Origin: Chryseobacterium taeanense
GTDB lineage: Bacteria; Bacteroidota; Bacteroidia; Flavobacteriales; Weeksellaceae
NCBI RefSeq assembly: GCF_900099685.1
Contig: NZ_FNDW01000001.1
Span: forward strand, 496,001 to 560,000
Reading direction: 5' to 3'
Length of the DNA: 64,000 nucleotides
Both the position numbers and the translations under genes were made by a program. This document shows, in pieces, positions 1 through 7,622 of this stretch (positions within the stretch are counted from its first letter, which is position 1; each line of letters opens with the position of its first letter). The notes under the pieces are model-generated. The model searched no databases and had not been told where the DNA came from. It saw nothing but the letters and a program-made list of their open reading frames with translations.

Positions 1-1
1 T

Positions 2-502
2 TTTCTTCTTATTGTTGTGTACGCTGTAATTGCGATGGCGGCTTTTGGTAAAGTTTATCGTTATGAAAAATCAATGGTGATGAATGCGCCGGCCGAAAAA
101 GTATGGCAACAGATAAGCTCTATGAAAGCTTTTAATCAATGGAATCCATGGATGAAACTCGATCCTTCCATGAAAATTGCTTATACCGGAAACTCAGGTG
201 AAGTAGGAGACAAATATTGCTGGGACAGCAGTAACGATAATGCCGGAGCGGGTTGCCAGGAAATTAAAGAATTGGTTCTAAACAAAAGGCAAAAAACAGA
301 AATGATTTTTAAAAGACCGTTTGATGGGCAGGCAACTTCTGAAATTATACTCTCCCCGGAAGGTAATGCAACAAAAGTAACCTGGACTATGGAAACCGAG
401 CAGGATCCCATGATGAAAATAATGCGGCCTTTCATGGATTACCAGATGGGAAAATCGTATGAAGAAGGTCTTAACAACCTGAAAAATTTAGTTGAAAAAT
501 AA
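2..502 (+). CDS. SRPBCC (polyketide cyclase-like) domain protein, 5' truncated
   Basis: The reading frame is open to the left edge of the window, so the true start lies outside. The visible part starts with a hydrophobic stretch (FLLIVVYAVIAMAAFG), which looks like the end of an N-terminal membrane anchor. An SRPBCC/START-like fold of about 140 residues follows, with the typical opening (APAEKVWQQISSMKAFNQWN) and a C-terminal helix. The family binds hydrophobic ligands in a deep cavity, and the substrate cannot be deduced. A GTG at 17 could give a shorter frame, but that would cut the anchor. I am confident in the fold and not in any function. Confidence 0.8.
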   Translation, partial: FLLIVVYAVIAMAAFGKVYRYEKSMVMNAPAEKVWQQISSMKAFNQWNPWMKLDPSMKIAYTGNSGEVGDKYCWDSSNDNAGAGCQEIKELVLNKRQKTEMIFKRPFDGQATSEIILSPEGNATKVTWTMETEQDPMMKIMRPFMDYQMGKSYEEGLNNLKNLVEK

Positions 503-588
503 AATATATTATTGCACGGAGCTTTAATTTTTTGCAGATAAATACAAATTATTTAAAAAATATTATCTTTATATAAAAGATCTGATGC

Positions 589-1038
589 ATGGAGAAGATA
601 GTATTTGAGAAAAATAACATAAGAGATTATGTAAAAACCGTGATTGCCGAAAAGATTGAAAGGCTTAAAAATTTTATCGAATTTACCCTTGAGGCGAGCC
701 GTGATATAAAAAAGACCCCGAAATATGACAGTATGCGCGAAGAAATGCAGGAGGAAATTTACCAGATGCAGCGCCAGCTGAGTGCTTTGAATGATCTTAA
801 AAGAAACATGGCTAAAGTTCTTAATAATTCAACGGAAAGAGTACAGCTTGGTTCTTTAGTAATTACCAATAAAGCCAGGTTTTACATTTCGGTCTCATTA
901 GGAGAATTCTTTTTTGAAGGTGATAGGTTTTATGCTATTTCCGCAGAAAGCCCGATGGCTAAAAAGATGATGGGGATGAAACCGGGCGATGAATTTACAT
1001 TGAATAAAATTCATCAGAAGATTATAGAGGTCTTGTAG
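589..1038 (+). CDS. Gre-like (GreA/GreB C-terminal domain) transcription factor
   Basis: This 149-residue protein has two parts. Residues about 8-78 form two charged helices with a turn, as in the antiparallel coiled coil of Gre factors. Residues about 82-149 match the FKBP-like C-terminal domain of GreA/GreB (VQLGSLVITN, then SPMAKKMMGMKPGDEF). Members are sometimes mislabelled as 3-oxoacyl-ACP synthase, which the sequence does not support. The helix turn aligns with the GreA tip: the position of Asp41 is Asp39 here, but the position of Glu44 is Lys42. It may therefore bind the RNA polymerase secondary channel without strong transcript-cleavage activity; this is inference. A TATCTTTA element at 562-569 may be its promoter. 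Confidence 0.8.
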   Translation: MEKIVFEKNNIRDYVKTVIAEKIERLKNFIEFTLEASRDIKKTPKYDSMREEMQEEIYQMQRQLSALNDLKRNMAKVLNNSTERVQLGSLVITNKARFYISVSLGEFFFEGDRFYAISAESPMAKKMMGMKPGDEFTLNKIHQKIIEVL

Positions 1039-1058
1039 AAATAAAGTAAATGATAGGC

Positions 1059-1120
1059 ATCTGGCTTCAAGTTTTTATCCTATTTATTAAAGTTCCATCA
1101 TCACGCTTCATGCTTCCAGC
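1059..1120. repeat. Intergenic GCTTC/CTTCC-rich repeat-like sequence
   Basis: This short intergenic stretch holds repeated GGCTTCAAG, CGCTTCATG and GCTTCCAGC words. It resembles the longer inverted element at 15628-15703, which contains CTTCAAGCTTCCATCTTCC. No coding frame is seen. Membership of one repeat family is an inference from two copies. Confidence 0.4.
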
Positions 1121-1127
1121 TTTTTCG

Positions 1128-1135
1128 TAATTTTG
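1128..1135 (+). promoter_or_regulatory. Putative -7 promoter element (TAATTTTG) for the nitroreductase gene
   Basis: The sequence matches TAnnTTTG, the flavobacterial -7 consensus. Only five bases separate it from the ATG at 1141, so transcription would start at or next to the start codon and give a leaderless mRNA. No clear TTG was found at the -33 distance. Confidence 0.5.
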
Positions 1136-1140
1136 TTGTT

Positions 1141-1653
1141 ATGAATAAATCAGAAATTTTAAAACAAATCATAGAGCAGAGAAGAAGTATTTTCCCAAAA
1201 GATTATACAGACACAGAAATTTCTCAGGAAATTATTGATGAAATTTTACATTCAGCGACTTTAGCTCCCAACCATAAGCGTACGAAGCCTTGGCGTTTCA
1301 AAATGTTTAAAGGGGAAGAAAAAGCAAAACTGGCTGTAGAAATGCAGGAGATCTATAAATCTACTCAGCCTGGACACTTGTTTTTAGAGAAAAAATACAA
1401 CGATATTGCTTTTAAAATCAATAAGGCTGATGTTGTTGTTTCTATTGTTGTTAACTTCAGTGGTATGGTTCCTGAATGGGAAGAAATTGCGGCTGTTTCA
1501 ATGGCTGTTCAGAATATGTATTTAACTTGTACAGCCAACGAAATTGGCTGTTACTGGAGTTCTCCTAAACTTGTAGATCATTTGAAAAAATCTCTTACCA
1601 TAGAAGAAAATCAGAAATGTCTTGGCCTTTTTTATATGGGTAATTTGGAATAA
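1141..1653 (+). CDS. Nitroreductase family protein
   Basis: This 170-residue protein is a FMN-dependent nitroreductase-like oxidoreductase. The N-terminal IEQRRSIFP and LHSATLAPNHKRTKPWRF segments are the family's FMN phosphate-binding region, and AVSMAVQNMYLTCTANEIGC forms the central helix. The C-terminal LGLFYMGN is also typical. The length is near the short end of the family, as in YdjA-like enzymes. These enzymes use NAD(P)H to reduce nitro compounds or quinones; the natural substrate is unknown. The gene stands alone, followed by a strong terminator-like hairpin. Confidence 0.88.
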   Translation: MNKSEILKQIIEQRRSIFPKDYTDTEISQEIIDEILHSATLAPNHKRTKPWRFKMFKGEEKAKLAVEMQEIYKSTQPGHLFLEKKYNDIAFKINKADVVVSIVVNFSGMVPEWEEIAAVSMAVQNMYLTCTANEIGCYWSSPKLVDHLKKSLTIEENQKCLGLFYMGNLE

Positions 1654-1746
1654 AAAATATTTATAATAATTTGATTTTAATTAAAAAAAATAAAGCATAT
1701 TTTTCATTTTGATTAATCTTATTTTTTATCGATTTTGATTTAAAGA

Positions 1747-1789
1747 AAAAAAACGAATCTGCCTCGTAATGAGATAGATTCGTTTTTTT
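1747..1789. terminator. Bidirectional Rho-independent terminator
   Basis: A hairpin pairs AAAAAAACGAATCT (1747-1760) with AGATTCGTTTTTTT (1776-1789). The A-run on the left and T-run on the right allow termination in either direction. It follows the nitroreductase gene and precedes the lectin-domain gene. Confidence 0.85.
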
Positions 1790-1837
1790 GGCGGTTGAAA
1801 ATAATTATGTAATTTCAAATAATTAAAAACAAATTTT

Positions 1838-2677
1838 ATGAAAAAAAAATTACTAATTCTTAAAACTGTATCTATTGTTCTCGTTGGTATTTTCAATGCT
1901 CCGCTCAAGAGCCAGTGCTTAAATCCGGCAAATGTGTATTCCTTTAACTATAACGGAAAAACCTATCAGGTTGTTAAAGAGAATAAGAACTGGACTGACG
2001 CTGCGGCTTGCGCAGTGGAAAAAGGCGGATTTCTGGCCGAAATTAATGATCAGAACGAGCAAAATGCAGTCTTTTCAGGAGTTCAGAATGCGGGAATTGT
2101 TAATAGTAACACTATGGCACCGGATGGAGGAGGTGCGTCTTATGTATGGTTAGGAGGAAATGATATGGCAGTCGAAGGAACATGGATCTGGGATGGAAAT
2201 AATGATGCTACAGGATCACAGTTTTGGCAAGGTGACTATACAGGAAATCCGGTCGGAGGGCTTTATAACAACTGGGGGGATGAACCCGACAACTTTAATT
2301 CTTTCCAGCATGCTTTAGGGCTTGCTCTTACTGATTGGCCTTTTGGGGTGGCAGGACAATGGAACGATATCTATCAGAACAACACTTTGTATTATGTTAT
2401 TGAGTATAATACCTTATTAGGAACTCACGAGCCGTCAGATCCTGCTGAAAATCTTATCATATATCCCAATCCTGTTACGGATTTTCTTGCTATCGACAAC
2501 AAAAAAAATATCAAAGAAATTTTGGTAACAGATGCTTCTGGAAAAAGAATTAAATCAATTTCAGGCAGTCGTTTATCCGATAAGATAGATTGCAGGGATT
2601 TGCTTGCCGGAGTTTACTACCTACAGATACATTATCAGGATAAAACCTCATCATTATATAGAGTAATGAAAAAATAA
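1838..2677 (+). CDS. Secreted C-type lectin domain protein with T9SS type A sorting domain
   Basis: This 279-residue protein has a lysine-rich signal peptide (residues 1-26, ending near PLKSQ). A C-type lectin-like domain follows (about 33-194), with YQVVKENKNWTDAAACAVEKGG, the DEPDN loop and the QWNDI motif that carry calcium/sugar ligands in this fold. Residues about 205-279 (NLIIYPNPVTDFL to SLYRVMKK) are a type A C-terminal sorting domain. Such domains direct export through the type IX secretion system and surface attachment or release. PorX, a T9SS regulator, is encoded at 60825-62369. The ligand is unknown. Confidence 0.9.
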   Translation: MKKKLLILKTVSIVLVGIFNAPLKSQCLNPANVYSFNYNGKTYQVVKENKNWTDAAACAVEKGGFLAEINDQNEQNAVFSGVQNAGIVNSNTMAPDGGGASYVWLGGNDMAVEGTWIWDGNNDATGSQFWQGDYTGNPVGGLYNNWGDEPDNFNSFQHALGLALTDWPFGVAGQWNDIYQNNTLYYVIEYNTLLGTHEPSDPAENLIIYPNPVTDFLAIDNKKNIKEILVTDASGKRIKSISGSRLSDKIDCRDLLAGVYYLQIHYQDKTSSLYRVMKK

Positions 2678-2724
2678 TCTTTAAAATTATTCTACTCAAA
2701 TATATTAGATTTTAAAATTTTGTT

Positions 2725-2732
2725 TATCTTTG
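2725..2732 (+). promoter_or_regulatory. Putative -7 promoter element (TATCTTTG) for rpsP-rimM
   Basis: It is an exact match to TAnnTTTG, 49 bases before the rpsP ATG. The leader after it contains a small possible hairpin (GGGA...TCCC around 2755-2765). No convincing -33 TTG is visible. Confidence 0.6.
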
Positions 2733-2781
2733 CACTCTTAAAATATTTAACTGGGACGAGTTCCCTTAAAATTCAAACATT

Positions 2782-3336
2782 ATGTCAGTAAAAATCAGAT
2801 TACAAAGACACGGTAAAAAAGGAAAACCTTTCTTCCACATCGTGGTTGCAGATTCCAGAGCTAGAAGAGATGGTAAATTCATCGAAAAGTTAGGAACTTA
2901 CAACCCAATTACTAACCCTGCAACAATCGATTTAAATGTTGATTCTGCTGTAAAGTGGTTAAACAACGGTGCTCAGCCAACTGATACGGCAAGAGCTATT
3001 CTTTCTTACAAAGGTGCTCTTTACAAAAAACACTTACAAGGTGGTGTTGCTAAAGGTGCTTTTGATGAAGCTGAAGCAGAAAAAAGATTCAATGCTTGGG
3101 TAGAAGCTAAAGAAGCTAAAGTACAAGGTAAAGTTGAAGGCTTATCTAAAGCTCAGTCTGATGCTAAAAAAGCTGCTTTAGAAGCTGAAGCTAAAGTAAA
3201 CGAAGCAAGAATCGCTGCTGCTGCACAAGCTGAAGCGGATGCTAAAGCTGCTGAAGAAGCTGCAAATGCACCTGCTGAAGAAACGACAGAAGGAGAAGCT
3301 GCTGCTGAATCTACAGAAGAAAACACTGAAGCGTAA
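2782..3336 (+). CDS. rpsP: 30S ribosomal protein S16
   Basis: Residues 1-80 are a typical S16 (VKIRLQRHGKKGKPFFHIVVADSRARRDGKFIEKLG, given here as two joined motifs: the RLQRHGKK start and the RDGKFIEKLGTYNP segment). S16 binds 16S rRNA and helps assemble the small subunit. At 184 residues it is about twice the usual length. The extra 100 residues are rich in Ala, Glu and Lys and probably helical; such tails are common in Bacteroidetes S16. The gene forms an operon with rimM, 11 bases downstream. Confidence 0.97.
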   Translation: MSVKIRLQRHGKKGKPFFHIVVADSRARRDGKFIEKLGTYNPITNPATIDLNVDSAVKWLNNGAQPTDTARAILSYKGALYKKHLQGGVAKGAFDEAEAEKRFNAWVEAKEAKVQGKVEGLSKAQSDAKKAALEAEAKVNEARIAAAAQAEADAKAAEEAANAPAEETTEGEAAAESTEENTEA

Positions 3337-3347
3337 AAAAGCTCTGT

Positions 3348-3890
3348 ATGCGTAAAGAAGATTGCTATTTATTAGGAAAAATCACACGCAGACACGGACT
3401 TGCGGGAAATGTAATCCTTAAACTGGACACCGACCAACCCGAGCTTTACAATAAACTGGAATCAATATTCGTTGAAATCAACGGATTATTGGTTCCTTTT
3501 TTTATTGCCAAAACAACAAGGAGCAAAACTGATGCTCTCAATATTTTATTTAAAAATTCTACGGAAGCCCTTGTAGATCAGTCTTTAGGTAAAAATGTTT
3601 ATTTACCGCTGTCTACATTGCCAAAACTTTCAGGGAAGCAATTCTATTATCACGAGGTAATCGGCTTTACGGTTTTTGATCAGGAAAATAACAATTGTGG
3701 AATTATAGAATCTGTTAATGATCAGACTGCTCAAAACTACTTCGTTACCAATTTCGGAGGAAAAGAAATTGTAATTCCTATTATAAAAGACTGGATTCTT
3801 GAAGTAAACAGAGATGAGAAATTCATTAAAACTGAACTTCCGGAAGGTCTTATTGATGTCTTTCTAGTTTCTTCTAAGAAAGACGAATAA
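3348..3890 (+). CDS. rimM: Ribosome maturation factor RimM
   Basis: The 180-residue protein starts with the RimM N-terminal beta-barrel (YLLGKITRRHGLAGNVIL) and ends with a PRC-barrel (about residues 98-170, including FVTNFGGKEIVIPIIKDWI). RimM assists processing of 16S rRNA and assembly of the 30S head. It follows rpsP at 11 bases, the arrangement seen in many bacteria, which supports both calls. A hairpin with a T-run lies just after the stop. Confidence 0.95.
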   Translation: MRKEDCYLLGKITRRHGLAGNVILKLDTDQPELYNKLESIFVEINGLLVPFFIAKTTRSKTDALNILFKNSTEALVDQSLGKNVYLPLSTLPKLSGKQFYYHEVIGFTVFDQENNNCGIIESVNDQTAQNYFVTNFGGKEIVIPIIKDWILEVNRDEKFIKTELPEGLIDVFLVSSKKDE

Positions 3891-3903
3891 TTCTAATTTT
3901 GAA

Positions 3904-3944
3904 AAAAAAGGCAAATAAGCTGTTAAAACATATCCGCCTTTTTA
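3904..3944 (+). terminator. Probable terminator after rimM
   Basis: AAAAAAGGC pairs with GCCTTTTT around a long loop that has a few further base pairs. The T-run and position just after rimM support termination, though the stem is short. It could also serve the convergent gene on the minus strand. Confidence 0.6.
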
Positions 3945-3976
3945 TAATTTCAAATTTTTTCTATATTACTTATTAC

Positions 3977-5611
3977 TCATAAAACTGCGGGTAATAAAAA
4001 TTCCTGTACCATTTTATCAACCTGTAAATGAGCATAAGGTTTGTTGTAAGCTTTGGCTGTAATAACCATCACGACAGGGATTCCGGTGAAAATAATAATT
4101 TTGTTTCCGCCATTTCCGCTGGATTGATACGATTCAAAACTTTTATTCCCGATTTTATATACTTTTCTCCAGAACAGATATCCATACCCTTCAAAGTCTT
4201 TGTTACCGGTAAAATAATTGGTAAAGGATTTTTTGATCCAGTTTTTATCTAAAACCTGCCTGCCGTTCCACATTCCTTTATTTTGGTAAAGTTGCCCGAA
4301 TTTTGCGAAATCCAATGCGCTCATTTTCAGTCCGCCGGCCAAAGAAGGTTTTTGCTGAGGGGTAAATTGCCATTGGTAATTTGTGATTCCTAAAGGATGA
4401 AAAAGCTTTTTCTGAGCATAATTTTCTAAGCCTTTCGGAACAGCTTTGTCCAGAATATCACCTGTGAGAACCACTCCGGCCGTGAAATAACTCCATGTTT
4501 TTCCGATTTTGTTTTCACTCATGGGTAAGTTGAGTACGAATGTTACCCAATTGTCTGTAGGATACATATTTTCTTCATTTCCAGGAGATTCTTCATCCTG
4601 ATCATTTCCAGCAAATCCTGAGCTCATAGTCAGCAAACTTTTAATGGTGACACTGTCCTTTTTAGAAGAATAGTTCTTGAACTTTTTTGTGTCATACAAT
4701 TCTTGCAGGCGCAGATTTTCATTTTTCAGGTAACCTTCTTTGATGGCAATTCCCATCAATGCGGAAGAAAATGATTTTCCAACGGAACGAGTGTCGTTTA
4801 AACTGTCTCTCTGATAGCCGTTAAAATATTCTTCCAACAACAGTTTTTCTTTTTTGATGACAACAATCCCTGTAATCTCACGGAATCTGTTTTCTGCGAT
4901 TTTCCGATTTAAATCCTTGATTTTTTTCTGGTTAAACTTCTCTTCGGAAACCTTCCATCCGCTGTCGGGCATTATTTTTTGGATGGCAATCCTGTCTTCT
5001 GAAATATTTTTTTGAGGAACAATTAACTGAATTTCACCTGTTGCAATCACATCTCCAACTTTCAAAGCTGAAGTTTTCAGGTAAGGTTTAATTTCAATTT
5101 TCAATACATGGTTTCCTGCTTCGAGGGCATCAATTCCGCCATGGGCAAGATAAAATCTCATCCACAAATATCTTCCCCAGGAATCTTCATTTGCTGTACT
5201 TAAAAATGGAATTCTGAAACTTGTTTTAACCTTCTTGCTATCTGTAGTTCCGGCGCCGGTATTCAGATTTTCGGTGTAAATTAGTTTTCCGTCAACAATA
5301 AAATTAAATTGATAATTTCCTCTTCTAAGTAATTCGTCAGCGGTTAAGGAAGAATCGAGCTGATGTAAATAATTGACCAAAGAATTATCCAGAAAGATAC
5401 GGATGTCAAAATTTTTGTCTTCCTGAAAAGTCATCGTCTTGGAAAAATCAGATTCTTTCAGGTTCTCCAAAGGAACAGCTTTGTCTAAAAAGACAATTTT
5501 ATGTAAATAATTTTTCTGAACAGAGTTTTCTATCTTTTCAGGCTCAACAATGTTTTGAGCTGAAGAAAGTCCTGAAATAAATGTCAGAACGAATAAAAGG
5601 ATTGTTTTCAT
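3977..5611 (-). CDS. Secreted serine hydrolase, class C beta-lactamase family
   Basis: I choose the internal ATG at 5611 (544 residues): it gives a clean signal peptide (MKTILLFVLTFISGLSSA) and lies downstream of a TACTTTTG element at 5636-5629, which a start at 5641 would overlap. Residues about 20-210 form an unrecognised N-terminal region. The hydrolase domain starts near 230, with the SxxK motif SVGK at 276-279. The Tyr motif is YFT instead of the usual YxN, and the third motif seems to be GNGG in place of KTG/HTG. It is likely a periplasmic esterase or peptidase, not a resistance enzyme. This is inference. Confidence 0.85.
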   Translation of the reverse strand: MKTILLFVLTFISGLSSAQNIVEPEKIENSVQKNYLHKIVFLDKAVPLENLKESDFSKTMTFQEDKNFDIRIFLDNSLVNYLHQLDSSLTADELLRRGNYQFNFIVDGKLIYTENLNTGAGTTDSKKVKTSFRIPFLSTANEDSWGRYLWMRFYLAHGGIDALEAGNHVLKIEIKPYLKTSALKVGDVIATGEIQLIVPQKNISEDRIAIQKIMPDSGWKVSEEKFNQKKIKDLNRKIAENRFREITGIVVIKKEKLLLEEYFNGYQRDSLNDTRSVGKSFSSALMGIAIKEGYLKNENLRLQELYDTKKFKNYSSKKDSVTIKSLLTMSSGFAGNDQDEESPGNEENMYPTDNWVTFVLNLPMSENKIGKTWSYFTAGVVLTGDILDKAVPKGLENYAQKKLFHPLGITNYQWQFTPQQKPSLAGGLKMSALDFAKFGQLYQNKGMWNGRQVLDKNWIKKSFTNYFTGNKDFEGYGYLFWRKVYKIGNKSFESYQSSGNGGNKIIIFTGIPVVMVITAKAYNKPYAHLQVDKMVQEFLLPAVL

Positions 5612-5628
5612 TTTAAATTTTATCTGAA

Positions 5629-5636
5629 CAAAAGTA
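5629..5636 (-). promoter_or_regulatory. Putative -7 element (TACTTTTG, minus strand) for the serine hydrolase
   Basis: On the minus strand it reads TACTTTTG, matching TAnnTTTG. It sits 18 bases upstream of the ATG at 5611, so it supports that start over the more distal one. Confidence 0.5.
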
Positions 5637-5786
5637 GGCATCCCTTTCTCGAAAAAATAGAATGGAATTAACGTTTTGCGGTTTTCTGAAGATTATATCG
5701 TTTACGCTCGTCAAGGTTCTGAGTCTTGACAAGGATAAGACTGAAAAAGAGCTGTAATACATTGGTGTGATCCGGGGAAGAAAATT

Positions 5787-6587
5787 TCATTTCAAAATTT
5801 TCCTGTATTTCAAAGGAGTAATCCCTATATTTTCTTTAAAACAGCGAATAAAATGAATTTGGTCAGAAAACCCGCATTCCAACGCAACTTCTGATAAGGA
5901 TTCAAAATCATTTAAAATACTCAAGGATTTTTCAATCTTTAGCTTCCTTATGTATTCCCCTAAATTACACTGGAAATATTTATGAAAATCCCTGCTTAAA
6001 TGCATTGGGTGAATATCGAGCGTCTGAGAAAGGTCCGCTAAACTCAGCTTTTCTGTAAAATTTTCATGCAGAATTTCTTCAATGTGCTTCACCCAGGCCG
6101 GTTTCTTCTGCAGATTATCCTTTTGATTGGATAACTGACTGAAAATTGTTAATAACAATTGATTGATTGTCATTTCAAAAGACTTATCATTTAATTTTGT
6201 TTCCTTGAAGATCTGGTAAGTCAATAACTTCAAATCCGGATTTTTGATATTAAAACTTCCTTCAACTTTATCCTTTGAAAGCTGAAAATTTTCAAACCAT
6301 TTTTCTGTAATTTCCACATGAAATCCTCTGGTAAAAACATCCGGTTTTATATTGTAATGCGCATCTTCCCAATGATGATACAGCAGTGTTCCGGCGGAAC
6401 AATCGTAAATTTCTTTTTTGTTTCCCTCTTTCATATTTCCCTGAAGCAGAAAGGTGAAATAGGGATTTTCATGATAATGCCAATCGACGAAAGGATGCGT
6501 ATATTCTGTATCTGTAATCGTCAGCCCGTCGAAATGTAAGGTTTTATTGGTCTGTCCGAAAAATTCACCGTGTCGAAGGTTTTTCAT
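5787..6587 (-). CDS. AraC family transcriptional regulator
   Basis: This 266-residue protein has an N-terminal cupin-like sensing region (FVDWHYHENPYFTFLLQGNM, with His residues as in AraC-type cupins) and two C-terminal helix-turn-helix units (about 165-266), including LADLSQTLDIHPMHLSRDFH and EVALECGFSDQIHFIRCFKE. The latter are the standard AraC DNA-binding signatures. It starts two bases after the stop of the upstream HTH-domain gene, so the two are co-transcribed and probably act in one circuit. The divergent or neighbouring serine hydrolase could be a target, but the sequence does not show that. Confidence 0.92.
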   Translation of the reverse strand: MKNLRHGEFFGQTNKTLHFDGLTITDTEYTHPFVDWHYHENPYFTFLLQGNMKEGNKKEIYDCSAGTLLYHHWEDAHYNIKPDVFTRGFHVEITEKWFENFQLSKDKVEGSFNIKNPDLKLLTYQIFKETKLNDKSFEMTINQLLLTIFSQLSNQKDNLQKKPAWVKHIEEILHENFTEKLSLADLSQTLDIHPMHLSRDFHKYFQCNLGEYIRKLKIEKSLSILNDFESLSEVALECGFSDQIHFIRCFKENIGITPLKYRKILK

Positions 6588-6588
6588 G

Positions 6589-7515
6589 TTATCGTTTTTG
6601 TTTTAAATTTTCAATCTTTTCATACATCCTGTTAAAGAATATTTTCCTGTCCTTGTTGCCGGAAGTATTTAGGGATTTTGAATTTTTAATCTGATGGTCA
6701 AAATAATTTTTTGTTTCATCACATGTTTTGATATCATTAATTAAAATATATCCAAACATATTCGTCGGAATAGCAAAAAGCGATTGCTGAGGATGATGGA
6801 AAAAGATGTCATTGGAAAGATGCATCAGCTCATTTTCGTACAGATGAAATCTCGGATTGCTTTCCGTTTTCTGTTCGATATATTCTATTAGCTCCTTTAA
6901 TTCTTGCAGGATAATCTGTGCTTCATTATTTTTTAGAAGATCAGTTTCATGATAATAAACAATTTGCTGCAGAATGCTGGAAATGGTCATGTCGTTCCAT
7001 AGTTCTACAACCTTCTGTTCTTCGTACTTTTTCCTTAATTCTTTCGTATTCATTTCAAAATTTGGAGCAGAAAACTGTAAAAAAGGAATGAAGACCTGTT
7101 TTGCATTGAGAAGATTCATCCAGACATAAATTTTAAAACGAGAAAGCATTGTATCTGAAAGTGTATAAAAAAACGGAATATCTTTCGCTGAATAATAAAC
7201 TGTCATTTCATCGCTGAGCGGAAGGTTTTCAAAAACACTAAGATTATTTTTAAAAAAAGATTCCAAATCCTCGGTTTGGGCCACAGCCGAAGTTCTTCTC
7301 ATAACAATCTGATGATCGGAGGTCTGAAATTGATCTAAGGAAATCTGAAAATATTTTGCCAGTTCAATAGCTTCTTCAAAATTGAATTTTGCTTTCTGTG
7401 AAGTTCTACGGTGAGCTGCATCATAGCTTATATTAAGAATATTCGAAATTTCGTCATTAAGAGATTTATTACCTATTTTCCGTCTGATTTCCTTTAATAA
7501 AAGTTCCTGATACAT
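6589..7515 (-). CDS. Helix-turn-helix protein with BetR-like N-terminal domain
   Basis: This 308-residue protein begins with a Cro/CI-like DNA-binding segment (residues about 5-65: LKEIRRKIGNKSLNDEISNI, then SYDAAHRRTSQKAKFNFEEA). This resembles the BetR-type domain of many Bacteroidetes proteins. The remaining 240 residues are mostly helical with no signature I recognise, and they contain no obvious membrane segment. They may sense a ligand. The gene heads a two-gene operon with the AraC regulator. A TAAATTTG element on the minus strand at 7539-7532 is a likely promoter. Confidence 0.75.
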   Translation of the reverse strand: MYQELLLKEIRRKIGNKSLNDEISNILNISYDAAHRRTSQKAKFNFEEAIELAKYFQISLDQFQTSDHQIVMRRTSAVAQTEDLESFFKNNLSVFENLPLSDEMTVYYSAKDIPFFYTLSDTMLSRFKIYVWMNLLNAKQVFIPFLQFSAPNFEMNTKELRKKYEEQKVVELWNDMTISSILQQIVYYHETDLLKNNEAQIILQELKELIEYIEQKTESNPRFHLYENELMHLSNDIFFHHPQQSLFAIPTNMFGYILINDIKTCDETKNYFDHQIKNSKSLNTSGNKDRKIFFNRMYEKIENLKQKR

Positions 7516-7531
7516 ATTTTTGCGATTTTCA

Positions 7532-7539
7532 CAAATTTA
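7532..7539 (-). promoter_or_regulatory. Putative -7 element (TAAATTTG, minus strand) for the regulator operon
   Basis: It matches TAnnTTTG on the minus strand and lies 16 bases before the ATG at 7515. No -33 element was identified. Confidence 0.45.
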
Positions 7540-7622
7540 GAAATTTATTTTAATTTTTTTTCGCATTTATTTTTATACCATCTGCAAATAATTTTGAATC
7601 ATCAATTTTTAAATAATGAATT

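Noticed and set aside
2782-3336. Fusion of S16 with a second protein
   Set aside because: The 100-residue Ala/Glu/Lys tail is low-complexity and typical of Bacteroidetes S16, not a separate domain.
3977-5611. Antibiotic-resistance beta-lactamase
   Set aside because: The SxxK motif is present, but the YxN and KTG motifs are replaced, and there is a large extra N-terminal region; a general serine hydrolase is more likely.
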